A stretch of 64,000 bases of DNA from Curtobacterium sp. MCLR17_007 (GCF_003234655.2 NZ_CP126271.1:2728001-2792000), one strand, 5' to 3'. Shown: positions 51,968-61,221, counted from the first letter of the stretch. The notes: generated by a model from the letters alone, not told the origin. Numbers and translations are program-made.

Positions 51968-53713
51968 ATGTCGAAGACGACGCAGCCCCGACGCACGGTG
52001 ACCGCCCTCACCGAGCGCCCGAACGCACAGGTCCTCATCGTGGGTGGCGGCATCAACGGCATCGCCACCTTCCGCGACCTCGCCCTGCAGGGCGTCGACG
52101 TCGCGCTCGTCGAGCGCGGCGACTACGCCTCCGGCGCCTCGGCGGCGTCGAGCCACATGATCCACGGTGGCATCCGCTACCTCGAGAACGGCGAGTTCCG
52201 CCTGGTGCGCGAGAGCGTCCAGGAGCGCAACGGCCTGATCCGGATCGCCCCGCACTACGTCAAGCCGCTGCAGACGACGATGCCGATCTTCTCGACGTTC
52301 TCCGGCATCATGAACGCCCCGCTGCGCATGCTCACGCACAAGCAGCGCTCCACCAAGGAGCGCGGCGCCATGCTGATCAAGATCGGCATGACGATCTACG
52401 ACTCCTTCTCGCGCGACGGCGGCTCCGTCCCGAAGCACGTCTTCCGCACCAAGAAGGCGGCGCTCGCGGACATGCCCGCGCTCAACAGGGACCTGAAGTA
52501 CACGGGCACCTACTACGACGCCTCGGTGCACGAGCCGGAGCGCCTGGCGCTCGACGTTCTCAAGGACGGTCTGACCGCCGGCACCGGGACCGGCTCGGCC
52601 GCGACCGCCCGTGCGACCAACTACGTCGAGGCCGCCGGCACCCGCGACGGCGGCGTCCTGCTGCGCGACCTGGAGACCGGCGAGGAGTTCGCCTTCCAGG
52701 CCGACGTCGTCATCAACGCCTCGGGGCCGTGGACCGACCTGACGAACCAGGCGTTCGGCGGCGAGACGAAGTACATGGGCGGCACGAAGGGCTCGCACAT
52801 CGTCGTGCACAACGACGAGCTGCTCGAGGCCACCAAGGGCCGTGAGCTGTTCTTCGAGAACGACGACGGCCGCATCGTGCTGATCTACCCGCTCAAGGGC
52901 CGGGTGCTCATCGGCACGACCGACATCGACGCCGACCCGTCGAAGCCCGTCACGACCACCGACGAGGAGATCGACTACTTCTTCGGGCTGGTCAAGCACG
53001 TGTTCCCGCAGATCGACGTGAACCGCGACCACATCGTCTACAGCTACTCGGGCATCCGGCCGCTCCCCCGCCACGAGGACACCGCCCCCGGGTTCGTGTC
53101 CCGCGACTACCGGATCGTCGACACCCAGGTCCCCGGGCTCGGTGACACCACCGTGCTGTCGCTGGTCGGCGGCAAGTGGACCACCTTCCGCGCCCTCGCC
53201 GCGCACCTGTCGACCGAGGCCACGCAGGAGCTCGGCGTCGCCCGCAAGGTCGACACGACCGGCATGGCGATCGGTGGCGGCAAGGACTTCCCGACCACGG
53301 ACGCCCAGCGCGCACTGTGGATCAAGTCCCACCGCGACGGGCTCGACGAGCAGCTCGTCGACGGGCTGCTCGAGCGCTACGGCACCCGTGCGGCCGAGGT
53401 CGTCGACGTCCTGACCGACGGACCGGTCGAGCCGCTCGAGTCCGACCCCGCCCTGACCCGGGCCGAGGTCGCGTACTTCGCCGAGCACGAGCAGGCCGTC
53501 CACCTGATCGACGTCGTGCTGCGCCGCACGAACCTGGCGTTCGTCGGCGGCGTCACGATCGACCTGCTCGACGAGCTTGCCGACGTGCTCGCCGGTGCCC
53601 TCGGCTGGAGCACCGAGGAGCGTGCGGACGAGGTCCAGCGCACCCTCGACGTCCTGCGTGAGTCGCACGGCGTGATCGTGCCCCTGACCGCCACGGCGGC
53701 CAACGCGTCCTAG
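51968..53713 (+). CDS. glpD: glycerol-3-phosphate dehydrogenase (FAD, GlpD type)
   Basis: 581 residues. Oxidises glycerol 3-phosphate to dihydroxyacetone phosphate at the membrane. FAD motif QVLIVGGGINGIATFRDLALQGVDVALVERGDYASGASAASSHMIHGGIRYLENGEFRLVRES is the classic GlpD N-terminus; VVINASGPWTDL, GTKGSHIVV, LKGRVLIGTTDIDADPSKP, and a C-terminal helical cap follow. ATG at 51968; RBS weak. Divergent SorC regulator implies control by a sugar or glycerol phosphate. glpK and glpF are not in the window. Confidence 0.93.
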   Translation: MSKTTQPRRTVTALTERPNAQVLIVGGGINGIATFRDLALQGVDVALVERGDYASGASAASSHMIHGGIRYLENGEFRLVRESVQERNGLIRIAPHYVKPLQTTMPIFSTFSGIMNAPLRMLTHKQRSTKERGAMLIKIGMTIYDSFSRDGGSVPKHVFRTKKAALADMPALNRDLKYTGTYYDASVHEPERLALDVLKDGLTAGTGTGSAATARATNYVEAAGTRDGGVLLRDLETGEEFAFQADVVINASGPWTDLTNQAFGGETKYMGGTKGSHIVVHNDELLEATKGRELFFENDDGRIVLIYPLKGRVLIGTTDIDADPSKPVTTTDEEIDYFFGLVKHVFPQIDVNRDHIVYSYSGIRPLPRHEDTAPGFVSRDYRIVDTQVPGLGDTTVLSLVGGKWTTFRALAAHLSTEATQELGVARKVDTTGMAIGGGKDFPTTDAQRALWIKSHRDGLDEQLVDGLLERYGTRAAEVVDVLTDGPVEPLESDPALTRAEVAYFAEHEQAVHLIDVVLRRTNLAFVGGVTIDLLDELADVLAGALGWSTEERADEVQRTLDVLRESHGVIVPLTATAANAS

Positions 53714-53731
53714 GCGCGCACCACACGACAG

Positions 53732-53772
53732 ACGGGAGGCCCGGTGCCAGCTGGCACCGGGCCTCCTGTGTG
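53732..53772. terminator. family palindrome copy 6
   Basis: ACGGGAGGCCCGGTGCCAG (53732-53750) pairs with CTGGCACCGGGCCTCCTGT (53751-53769), one mismatch at the outer end. 18 nt after the glpD stop, between converging genes. Same core as copies 1-3. Confidence 0.75.
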
Positions 53773-53783
53773 TGGGCCGTGCT

Positions 53784-54440
53784 TCAGAACCGCTCTCCGG
53801 TCGGGTCCTGCGCGGTCCGGTCGATCAGGTCGTCGCCGCCCATTGGCTCGCCCTCCCAGTCGACCAGGCGCCAGCCGTCAGCCGACGACCCCTCGAGCTC
53901 GACGACACCCGTGTTCTCGAGGTGTCGGTCGGCGCCGAGGTCGTTCGGGGTGTTCTGCGCCGTGGTCGCCGCCCAGATCCGGATCGCGGCACCGTGGCTG
54001 AACGCGGCAGCGACCTGCGCGCCCGTCGCCTCGATCTGCCGCACCGCGTCGTCGTAGCGGTCGAAGAAGTCCTCGCCGGTCTCGGCGCCCGGCATCCGAG
54101 CCTCGCGCTCCCCGGACGCCCATGCGTAGCAGGCGGCCAGGTAGCGCTGCACCGACGTCTGGTCGCGCAGCCCCTGCAGGTCCCCGGCCTCGATCTCGCG
54201 CAGTCCGGGCAGGACCACCGGCTCGAGCCCGAGCGCAGCGGCGAGCGGCGCCGCGGTGTGCTGCGTCCGGACCATCGACGACACGAACAGCCGCTCGATG
54301 CCCCGGTCGGCGAGTGCCGCGGGCAGCGCCCGGGCCTGCTGCTCACCGAGCTCGGTCAGCCCGGGTCCTGGCACTTCGGCGTCCAGGATGCCGTGCACGT
54401 TCGCGGGGGTCTGGCCGTGTCGGATCAGCAGCAGTCGCAT
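53784..54440 (-). CDS. histidine phosphatase family protein
   Basis: 218 residues. Phosphohistidine RHG motif MRLLLIRHGQTPANVHG at the start and second catalytic His in AAAFSHGAAIRIWA; the acid Glu lies in LREIEAGDLQGL. Phosphoglycerate-mutase-like fold; most such proteins are broad phosphatases. Starts 30 nt after the MHS transporter gene on the same strand, so may be co-transcribed. Substrate unknown. Confidence 0.9.
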   Translation of the reverse strand: MRLLLIRHGQTPANVHGILDAEVPGPGLTELGEQQARALPAALADRGIERLFVSSMVRTQHTAAPLAAALGLEPVVLPGLREIEAGDLQGLRDQTSVQRYLAACYAWASGEREARMPGAETGEDFFDRYDDAVRQIEATGAQVAAAFSHGAAIRIWAATTAQNTPNDLGADRHLENTGVVELEGSSADGWRLVDWEGEPMGGDDLIDRTAQDPTGERF

Positions 54441-54469
54441 GCTGCCACCCTACGGACCCGCGCGTCCCG

Positions 54470-55993
54470 TCAGCGCGCCGGGTCCGACTCGCGCTCGGCG
54501 GCCGCGTGCACGGCGTCCTGCGCGGCGAACGGCAGGTCCCCGAGGTCGAGGTGCGGGTTCGTGTCCTGCGTGAGGACGAGCTCGCGGGCCTCGTCGGCGG
54601 TCTCCACGGCGGGCATCGACCCGGGCAGCGGACGCTGTGACGACTCCTTCATGCAGAAGACCCCGACCGCCCCGAGGACACTCATCGCCATCAGGAAGTA
54701 CGCGGGGGCGAGCTCGTCACCGGTCACCGTGAGCAGTGCCTGCACGATGAGCGGCGTGGTCCCGCCGAACACCGCGATCGCGATGTTGTAGGCGAAGCCC
54801 ATCCCGCCGTAGCGCGTCGAGGTCGGGAAGAGCGCGGGCAGCGACGCAGCCTGGTTCGACACCCAGAGCGCCGTCATCAGCGCCAGCAGGGCGAGTCCGG
54901 ACAGCGTGGACCACTGCTCGCCGTGTCCGATGAGCAGGAACGCGGGGACCACGAGGACGACGGTCGTCGCAGCACCGATCCACATCACCACGCGTCGCCC
55001 GAGCCGGTCGGACAGCTTGCCCGTCAGCGGGAGCATGACGGCGAGCAGCACGAGCACCGGGATCGTCAGGAGCGTGCCGTCGATCGCGGAGTACCCGAGC
55101 GAGTCGGTCAGGTAGGTCGGCATGTAGCTCGTCAGCGCGTAGCCCACGGTGTTCGACGCGGCGACGAGCATCACGGCGATGACGATCGGACGCCAGTGCT
55201 CGCGCACCATGGCGACGACGTTCGCGGGCCGCTGCCCGCTCGCGTCGGCCCGGGCCTCGCTCGCCGCCTCCTGCGCCGCCTGGGTCGCCTGGAACGCGGG
55301 CGACTCCTCGATGCGCAGGCGGAACCAGATCGCCACGGCGCCGATCACGCCGGCGGCCAGGAACGGCAGCCGCCAGCCCCACGCGGTCATGGTCTCCTCG
55401 CCGAGGGTGATCTGCAGCACCGAGACGACGGTCGCGCCGAGCGCGAAGCCCATGTAGCTGCCGAAGTCGAGGATGCTCGCGAAGAACCCGCGGCGGCGGT
55501 CGGGGGCGTACTCGGTCACGAACGTGGTCGCACCGGCGTACTCACCGCCCGTCGAGAAGCCCTGCAGCAGCTTGAGCACCACGAGGACGACCGGGGCGAA
55601 CACCCCGATCGTGGCGTACGCGGGCAGCACCCCGATCAGGAACGTGGACGCCGCCATCAGGATCAGCGTCGTGGCGAGCACCTGCTGTCGGCCGATCCGG
55701 TCCCCCAGTCGGCCGAACACGATCCCACCGAGCGGGCGGGCGATGTACGTCGCGGCGAACACCCCGAGGCTGAACAGGATCTGCACCGCGGGTTCGGCGG
55801 TGGGCAGGAACACGCGCCCCATCGTCACGGCGAGGTAGCCGTAGACGCCGACGTCGTACCACTCCATGGTGTTGCCGACGACCATGCCGCTGACGGCCCG
55901 GCGCATCATGCTCTTGTCAACGACGGTGACGTCGCTCTCGCGGAGCCGACGGGTGGGCCGTCGGCGGTCGGTACTGCTGGGGTCGGAACCCAT
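54470..55993 (-). CDS. MFS transporter, metabolite:H+ symporter (ProP/MHS) type
   Basis: 507 residues, twelve membrane segments. MHS signatures: GMVVGNTMEWYDVGVYGYLAV, ARPLGGIVFGRLGDRIGRQQVLATTLILMAASTFLIGVLPAYATIG, LKLLQGFSTGGEYAGATTFVTEYAPDRRRGFFASIL. A cytoplasmic loop (about 230-260) is Ala/Gln/Glu-rich. C-terminal 60 residues are acidic. Substrates in the family include proline, betaine and dicarboxylates; not resolvable here. Confidence 0.9.
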   Translation of the reverse strand: MGSDPSSTDRRRPTRRLRESDVTVVDKSMMRRAVSGMVVGNTMEWYDVGVYGYLAVTMGRVFLPTAEPAVQILFSLGVFAATYIARPLGGIVFGRLGDRIGRQQVLATTLILMAASTFLIGVLPAYATIGVFAPVVLVVLKLLQGFSTGGEYAGATTFVTEYAPDRRRGFFASILDFGSYMGFALGATVVSVLQITLGEETMTAWGWRLPFLAAGVIGAVAIWFRLRIEESPAFQATQAAQEAASEARADASGQRPANVVAMVREHWRPIVIAVMLVAASNTVGYALTSYMPTYLTDSLGYSAIDGTLLTIPVLVLLAVMLPLTGKLSDRLGRRVVMWIGAATTVVLVVPAFLLIGHGEQWSTLSGLALLALMTALWVSNQAASLPALFPTSTRYGGMGFAYNIAIAVFGGTTPLIVQALLTVTGDELAPAYFLMAMSVLGAVGVFCMKESSQRPLPGSMPAVETADEARELVLTQDTNPHLDLGDLPFAAQDAVHAAAERESDPAR

Positions 55994-56162
55994 GCATTGC
56001 TCCTCGGGTCGGATGAACAGCCCGCGACGTTACCGAGCAGCCCGAGGCGGCATTGACCGGCGATTCCCAGGGACCGGGCGTGTCCCCCGCGCCCGTCCAC
56101 CACCGATCAGCAGCCCGCTGCGGAAACGGGCGGGCTGGTCACGACCTCGTAACATCGGGCCC

Positions 56163-56699
56163 ATGGCGATCGAACCCGACACGAAGAACTGGACCTGGGT
56201 CATCGGGACACCGTGCCCGGACTGCGGCTACGACGGCAGCACGACCACGATCCGTGACGTGCCCGGCATCGTCGAGGCGAACGCCACCGGCTGGCCGACC
56301 GCACTCGCCCGTCCGGACGTCCGCGACCGACCGGACGATGCGACCTGGTCGACGCTCGAGTACGCGGCCCACGTGCGGGACGTGCACCGGACGATGACGG
56401 AGCGTCTGGCGCTCATGCTGTCTGAGGACACCCCGACGTTCGCGAACTGGGACCAGGACGCCACCGCGGTCGAGGACGCCTACGACGAGCAGGACCCGGC
56501 GACCGTCGAGCGGGAGCTCGGCGAGGCCGCACACCGGGCAGCGCGCGCGTTCGACGACGTCCGTGACGACCAGCTCGACCGCACCGGGCTCCGCTCGGAC
56601 GGCAGCGCCTTCACGGTCGCTTCGCTGGCGGTCTACTACGCGCACGATCCGGTCCACCACCTGTGGGACGTGCGGCGCAGCCACCAGGGTCGGCTGTAG
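56163..56699 (+). CDS. DinB superfamily protein with N-terminal CxxC
   Basis: 178 residues. An N-terminal GTPCPDCGYDGST segment (CxxC) precedes the DinB four-helix bundle: RPDDATWSTLEYAAHVRDVHRTMTERL (first metal His) and VASLAVYYAHDPVHHLWDV (two more His). DinB-like proteins include thiol-dependent S-transferases (mycothiol or bacillithiol); substrate unknown. ATG at 56163. Followed by an imperfect copy of the palindrome family. Confidence 0.85.
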   Translation: MAIEPDTKNWTWVIGTPCPDCGYDGSTTTIRDVPGIVEANATGWPTALARPDVRDRPDDATWSTLEYAAHVRDVHRTMTERLALMLSEDTPTFANWDQDATAVEDAYDEQDPATVERELGEAAHRAARAFDDVRDDQLDRTGLRSDGSAFTVASLAVYYAHDPVHHLWDVRRSHQGRL

Positions 56700-56700
56700 T

Positions 56701-56744
56701 CGGACAGGAGGCGCGGGACGGGCCCGCACCGGGCCTCCCGTCCG
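56701..56744. terminator. family palindrome copy 7 (degenerate)
   Basis: CGGACAGGAGGC (56701-56712) pairs imperfectly with GCCTCCCGTCCG (56733-56744); the centre is GCGGGACGGGCCCGC. One base after the DinB stop, between converging genes. The outer GGAGGC/GCCTCC arms are the family's. Confidence 0.6.
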
Positions 56745-56772
56745 GTGCGTGGTGCGCCCGGAGCCGCTCCGT

Positions 56773-57735
56773 TCAGGCGAGCGCGTCGAGCAGGGCGCGC
56801 GCGGTCGCGGCGTCCGACACCAGCTCGTTGACCAGTCCGCCGCGGACCGCGCCGATGATGCTGGGGACCTTGGCCTCGCCGACGGCCACACCGACCGCGT
56901 GCGGCACACCGGCCAGTACCTGGCGCGAGGTCCGTACCATCCGGTCGCTCCCCGGGAACTCGATCGCCGTGCCGTCCGGGGCGTAGAAGTTCAGGCAGAC
57001 GTCCCCGGCGGCGCGGTCGAACGCCTGGTCCTCGACCGGGACGCCGCGTGCGAGGGCGTCGCGCGTCGGTGTCGGGGCGCCGACGCCCAGGATCGCGCCC
57101 TTCGCCCGGCCCCACAGCCCGATGACGTGCTGGAAGGCGGGGTCCTCGTCGAGGGACGCCCGCATCGCCTCCGAGGGCAGGGCCTGGGCGAACAGGAACG
57201 CCGGGATCGCGCCGGAGTGCTCGGCGGCCGTGCGGGTGATCTCGTTCGTCTGGAACCACGGCATCGGGTCCGCCTGGCCGCCGACGGTCGGGACGAGCTG
57301 CACGCCCGGCAGCTGCGGCATGCCCGCGTGCGCGACGTCGTACACGGTGCGCCCGGACGACATGAGCACCGCGTCGCCCGGCTGCAGCGCCATGCCCTCG
57401 ACCGCGGCGGCGAGCGGCGCGGCGAGGTCGGCTCCGAGGGTCGCGGTGTGCGTGACCGCTGCCAGGTGCACGGCGTGCAGGCCGAGCTTCACCTGCAGGC
57501 GTTCGGCGAGCGCCACCGTCTCGTCCTGGAACGGGTCGACGACCTCGATGCGGACGAGTCCGGCGCGACGGGCCTCGGCGACGAGTCGTGACACGGTCGG
57601 GCGCGAGACCCCGAGCCGGGACGCGATCTCGACCTGGGTGGCGTCCTCGAGGTAGTACATCCGCGCCGCCTGGTACACGGTGTCGAGCGGGAAACGGGGG
57701 CGGGCTGCGTCCGGGGTCGGGCTCTCGGCGGACAT
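56773..57735 (-). CDS. SorC/DeoR-type sugar-binding transcriptional regulator (polyol locus)
   Basis: 320 residues. HTH: ARMYYLEDATQVEIASRLGVSRPTVSRLVAEARRAGLVRIEVV; effector domain: GDAVLMSSGRTVYDVAHAGMPQL, VQLVPTVGGQADPMPWFQTNEITRTAAEHSG, GAILGVGAPTPTRDALARGV, GDVCLNFYAPDGTAI, VAVGEAKVPSIIGAVRGGLVNELVSDAATARALLDA. 25 nt downstream of the SDR gene on the same strand, so co-transcribed. Likely binds a polyol phosphate and controls the divergent promoter at 58637-58679. Confidence 0.9.
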   Translation of the reverse strand: MSAESPTPDAARPRFPLDTVYQAARMYYLEDATQVEIASRLGVSRPTVSRLVAEARRAGLVRIEVVDPFQDETVALAERLQVKLGLHAVHLAAVTHTATLGADLAAPLAAAVEGMALQPGDAVLMSSGRTVYDVAHAGMPQLPGVQLVPTVGGQADPMPWFQTNEITRTAAEHSGAIPAFLFAQALPSEAMRASLDEDPAFQHVIGLWGRAKGAILGVGAPTPTRDALARGVPVEDQAFDRAAGDVCLNFYAPDGTAIEFPGSDRMVRTSRQVLAGVPHAVGVAVGEAKVPSIIGAVRGGLVNELVSDAATARALLDALA

Positions 57736-57760
57736 GGTGTGATCGTAGCCGCGCCGTGTC

Positions 57761-58624
57761 TCAGCGGATCGTGAACCCGCCGTCCACCCGGAGGTCTGCG
57801 CCGTTGACCATCGCGCTCGACTCCGAGCCCAGGAAGAGCACTGCGGCGGCGATCTCGTCCGGGGTGGCGAACCGGCCGGTCGGGATCTCGTCCTGGTGCC
57901 GGACGCCCTTCTCGTTGGCCCAGGCGCCGCGTCCGAGGTCGGTCAGCACCACGGTCGGCGAGACGGTGTTGACGGTGACCCCGCGGCCGCCCCACTCGAG
58001 TGCGAGCACGTGGGTGAGCCCGATCACGCCGGCCTTCGAGGCGCAGTAGGCGGCGTGGCCGTCGATCCCGACGTGCGCGGCCTGGGACGCGATGGTCACG
58101 ACGCGGCCGTAGCCGGCGGCGAGCATGTGGCGACCGACCGCCTGGGTGACGCGGTGGGTGCCGGTCAGGTTCACCGCGATGGTGGTGTCCCAGGCGGCCG
58201 GCTCGAGGTCCTCGGCGGGGGCGAGGAGGGCGACTCCCGCGCAGTTCACGAGCACGTCGATGCGGCCGAAGCGCTCCGCGACCGCGGTGACGGCCGCCTC
58301 GACCGAGGCCTGGTCGGTGACGTCGCAGCCGATGCCGACGTGCACCGGCTCGGCGGCGGTGCCGGTGGTCTGGGCGGCGTCGGTCGTCGGGGCGGCGTCG
58401 GTCGTCGGGACGGGCAGTGCTGCGGCGGCGGCCGCTGCTCCGTCGGTGCGGACGTCGACGATCGCGACGCGTGCTCCCCGCGACGCGAGCGCGACGGCGA
58501 TGGCGTTGCCGATGCCGGACGCGCCCCCGGTGACGATCGCGGAGCGGCCGGTGAAGTCGTTGGTCAGGTCGACGGTGTCGGGACCCGGACGGAGTGCGGC
58601 GGTGAACTCAGTGGTGTCGGTCAT
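57761..58624 (-). CDS. SDR polyol dehydrogenase (threitol/glycerol-dehydrogenase-like)
   Basis: 287 residues. NAD-binding SAIVTGGASGIGNAIAVALASRGARVAIVDVRTDG; a Thr/Ala-rich insertion (AAPTTDAAQTTGTAAEP) at about 95-112 is unusual; then DVLVNCAGVALLAPAEDL, IASQAAHVGIDGHAAYCASKAGV (Tyr-x-x-x-Lys), VNTVSPTVVLTDLG, and VDGGFTI. Layout matches GolD/DthD-type SDRs that oxidise D-threitol or related polyols. Partner of the regulator gene downstream; divergent from the zinc dehydrogenase across the operator. Confidence 0.85.
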   Translation of the reverse strand: MTDTTEFTAALRPGPDTVDLTNDFTGRSAIVTGGASGIGNAIAVALASRGARVAIVDVRTDGAAAAAAALPVPTTDAAPTTDAAQTTGTAAEPVHVGIGCDVTDQASVEAAVTAVAERFGRIDVLVNCAGVALLAPAEDLEPAAWDTTIAVNLTGTHRVTQAVGRHMLAAGYGRVVTIASQAAHVGIDGHAAYCASKAGVIGLTHVLALEWGGRGVTVNTVSPTVVLTDLGRGAWANEKGVRHQDEIPTGRFATPDEIAAAVLFLGSESSAMVNGADLRVDGGFTIR

Positions 58625-58636
58625 GGTCGGACCGTA

Positions 58637-58654
58637 CCAGAAATTGTGTTCTGG
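58637..58654. promoter_or_regulatory. palindromic operator in the polyol divergent promoter
   Basis: CCAGAA (58637-58642) and TTCTGG (58649-58654) flank ATTGTG. A further TTCTG half-site is at 58660-58664. The right arm overlaps the -35 box of the promoter below, so a bound repressor would block it. Confidence 0.6.
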
Positions 58655-58679
58655 ACAAACGTTCTGCGAGGTGTACAGT
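58652..58679 (+). promoter_or_regulatory. sigma-70-type promoter of the polyol operon
   Basis: TGGACA (58652-58657) and TACAGT (58674-58679) are separated by 16 nt; the ATG of the zinc dehydrogenase is 34 nt beyond. Best housekeeping promoter match in the window. Overlaps the palindromic operator. Confidence 0.6.
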
Positions 58680-58712
58680 CAGGGACGAAGCCACCCGATG
58701 AAGGAGCAGCTC

Positions 58713-59837
58713 ATGTCGATGACGACGAACACCACCACCCAGACCACCGCGGAGATCCCCACGACGATGCGCGCCGTGGTCGTCCACGGCCCCGAGGACT
58801 ACCGGCTCGAAGAGCGCCCCGTCCCGGTCCCCGGTCCGGGCGAGCTCCTGCTCCGCACCGATGCCGTCGGCATCTGCGCGAGCGACCTGAAGTGCTACCA
58901 CGGCGCCGCCAAGTTCTGGGGCGACGAGAACCGCGCCGCCTGGGCCGAGACCGACCGCATCCCCGGGCACGAGTTCGTCGGCACGATCGTCGCCGGCGAC
59001 GACGACACCCTGACCAAGCGGAAGGTCGCCCTCGGGGACCGAATCGCCTGCGAGCAGATCGTCCCCTGCTGGGAGTGCCGCTACTGCCTCGAGGGCGCGT
59101 ACTGGATGTGCAACGTCCACGACATGTTCGGCTTCAAGGGCTACGACGGCGCGATGGCCGAGTACGTCCTGGTGCCGGCCAAGGCCCTGACGCACCCGGT
59201 GTCGAGCGCCCTGCCCGGCCAGGTCGCGGCGTTCGCCGAGCCGCTGTCGTGCGCCTTCCACGCCGTCGAGCGCGGGGACATCAAGTTCGGCGACACCGTG
59301 GTGATCGCCGGCGCCGGCCCGATCGGCCTGTCCGCCATCGCCGGTGCGCGCCAGAAGAACCCGCTCCGGATCATCGCGCTCGACGTGGTCGACGCCAAGC
59401 TCGCCCTGGCGGAGAAGGTCGGCGCGGACATGACGATCAACATCGCCGAACACGACGCGGTGTCCATCATCAAGGACCTGACGGACGGCTACGGCGCCGA
59501 CGTCTACATCGAGGCGACCGGACACCCGTCCGCGGTCCCCCAGGGGCTCAACCTGCTCCGCAAGCTCGGGACGTTCGTCGAGTACTCCGTCTTCAAGGAC
59601 GCGGTCTCGGTCGACTGGTCGATCATCTCGGACGACAAAGAGCTCGACGTCCGCGGTGCCCACCTCGGCCCGCACACCTGGCCGGCCGCCATCAAGCTGC
59701 TCGAGGCCGAGACCCTGCCGATGGACGAGATCTGCACGCACCAGTTCCCGCTCGAGCGGTTCCAGGACGCCCTCGACCTGGTCGGCGACTCGGCCGGCGC
59801 CAGCGTCAAGGTGTCGATCATCCCCGCGATGTCCTGA
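58713..59837 (+). CDS. zinc-dependent erythritol/L-threitol dehydrogenase-like
   Basis: 374 residues, medium-chain dehydrogenase. Catalytic zinc: GICASDLKCYHGAAKF, IPGHEFVGTIV; structural zinc cluster replaced or reduced in CEQIVPCWECRYCLEGAYWMCNVHDMFGF (four Cys present). NAD motif VVIAGAGPIGLSAIAGAR, EATGHPSAVPQGLNLL. The PCWECRYC...YWMC-HD-GF wording fits erythritol/L-threitol dehydrogenases characterised in mycobacteria, giving L-erythrulose. ATG at 58713 after AAGGAG. First gene of the plus-strand polyol operon. Confidence 0.85.
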   Translation: MSMTTNTTTQTTAEIPTTMRAVVVHGPEDYRLEERPVPVPGPGELLLRTDAVGICASDLKCYHGAAKFWGDENRAAWAETDRIPGHEFVGTIVAGDDDTLTKRKVALGDRIACEQIVPCWECRYCLEGAYWMCNVHDMFGFKGYDGAMAEYVLVPAKALTHPVSSALPGQVAAFAEPLSCAFHAVERGDIKFGDTVVIAGAGPIGLSAIAGARQKNPLRIIALDVVDAKLALAEKVGADMTINIAEHDAVSIIKDLTDGYGADVYIEATGHPSAVPQGLNLLRKLGTFVEYSVFKDAVSVDWSIISDDKELDVRGAHLGPHTWPAAIKLLEAETLPMDEICTHQFPLERFQDALDLVGDSAGASVKVSIIPAMS

Positions 59838-59865
59838 CCCGCCAGAACCAACCAGGAGACTTCCG

Positions 59866-61176
59866 ATGTCGACGACGACACGGCGCAGCGCTGCGCCCAC
59901 CACGCCCCGCCCCGAGGGCCGCCTCGACCGGATGGGCATCCCCCGTCCGCTCGCACTCGGTTTCCTCGCCGTCCTGGTCTTCATGACCGGCAACGGCGTC
60001 GAGTCGAACTTCATCACGCCGCACATGGTCGCCGTGCTCGGGTCCCCCGAGGCCACCGTGGCGACGATCGTGACGTTCTACAGCCTGGCCGCCCTGATCG
60101 GCAGCTACGTGTCGGGCGCCCTGTCCGACCTGATCGGCCCGCGCCGGGTCATGATCCTCGGGTTCGCCGTGTGGGTCGTGTTCGAGGTGCTGTTCCTCCT
60201 CGCGCTCGGCGTCGGCAGCGTGCCGTTCGCCGCGACCGCGTACGCCATCCGCGGGTTCGGCTACCCGCTCTTCGCGTTCGCGTTCCTGGTGTGGGTGAAC
60301 ATCACGACGCCCGTCGAGCGCAACGGCTCGGCCGTCGGGTGGTTCTACGTGGCCTTCACCGGTGGCCTGCCGACGCTGGGCTCGCTCTTCGCCATCGGGG
60401 CCATCCCGGTGTTCGGCGGCGGCACCGTGGGTGAGACCGGCGCGATGGTCGCGTCGATCGGCCTGGTCGTGATCGGCTTCCTCATCCTGCTGTTCGGCGT
60501 CCGGCTGCCCAACGGGTTCAGCCGGATCGCCCCCGAGGGCGAGAGCGCCTGGCGGGTCATGACGAGCGGCATCCGGCTGACGGCCACCCGCCCGAAGATC
60601 CTGATGGGCTTCCTGGTGCGGCTGATCAACACGGCGCCCGAGTTCGGCATGTTCGTCGTGCTGCCCGCCGTGATCGCGAACGACCGCGGGTGGGGTCAGA
60701 GCCGCTGGCTGCTGATGACCGTGTGCGTGTACGCGACGAACATCCTGGTGAACGCCCTGTTCGGCTGGGTCGGCGACAAGATCGGCTGGCAGCGCACCGT
60801 CAAGTGGTTCGGGATCATGGGTTCCGCGATCGGGCTCGTCGCCTGGTGGTACGTCCCGCAGCTGGTCCCCGCCGGCTCGACATGGGGCTACGTGCTCTCG
60901 GTCATCGCCGGCTGCGTGTTCGGCTGCCTGCTCGCCGGGTTCGTCCCGATGGGCGCGATCATGCCGGCGCTCGCCCCCGAGCACAAGGGCGCCGCGATGG
61001 CGATGTACACGACGGCTGCGGGCGGTGCTGCGTTCCTCGGCACCGGTGTCGTCGCGGCGGTCTTCGCCCTGGGCGGCGGCGGCCAGGCGGTGACCTGGAC
61101 CTTCGTCGGCCTGTACGCCTGCGCCTTCGTGATGATCCACTTCCTCAAGGTGCCGCAAGGCGAGCGCACGCACTGA
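59866..61176 (+). CDS. MFS polyol transporter (RbtT/DalT/CsbX-like)
   Basis: 436 residues, twelve membrane segments. GNGVESNFITPHMVAVLGSPEATVATIVTFYSLAALIGSYVSGALSDLIGPRRVMILGFAVWVVFEVLFL is the N-terminal signature; YPLFAFAFLVWVNITTPVERNGSAVGWFYVAFTGGLPTLGS, FVPMGAIMPALAPEHKGAAMAMYTTAAGGAAFLG follow. Relatives carry ribitol and arabitol, so polyol uptake fits the locus. ATG at 59866 with AGGAG; 28 nt after the dehydrogenase. Confidence 0.88.
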   Translation: MSTTTRRSAAPTTPRPEGRLDRMGIPRPLALGFLAVLVFMTGNGVESNFITPHMVAVLGSPEATVATIVTFYSLAALIGSYVSGALSDLIGPRRVMILGFAVWVVFEVLFLLALGVGSVPFAATAYAIRGFGYPLFAFAFLVWVNITTPVERNGSAVGWFYVAFTGGLPTLGSLFAIGAIPVFGGGTVGETGAMVASIGLVVIGFLILLFGVRLPNGFSRIAPEGESAWRVMTSGIRLTATRPKILMGFLVRLINTAPEFGMFVVLPAVIANDRGWGQSRWLLMTVCVYATNILVNALFGWVGDKIGWQRTVKWFGIMGSAIGLVAWWYVPQLVPAGSTWGYVLSVIAGCVFGCLLAGFVPMGAIMPALAPEHKGAAMAMYTTAAGGAAFLGTGVVAAVFALGGGGQAVTWTFVGLYACAFVMIHFLKVPQGERTH

Positions 61177-61188
61177 CGGGACCCGGTC

Positions 61189-61221
61189 CGGCCGGGCACC
61201 CGCTCGACGCGTGCCCGGCCG
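61189..61221 (+). terminator. intra-operon hairpin between transporter and kinase genes
   Basis: CGGCCGGGCAC (61189-61199) pairs with GTGCCCGGCCG (61211-61221), 13 nt after the transporter stop and 81 nt before the kinase. May attenuate or stabilise the mRNA rather than end the operon. Confidence 0.55.

Noticed and set aside
57467..57479. TGCACG-G-CGTGCA in the second SorC gene as another operator
   Set aside because: Centre is 1 bp rather than 2 and it lies inside coding sequence, likely chance.
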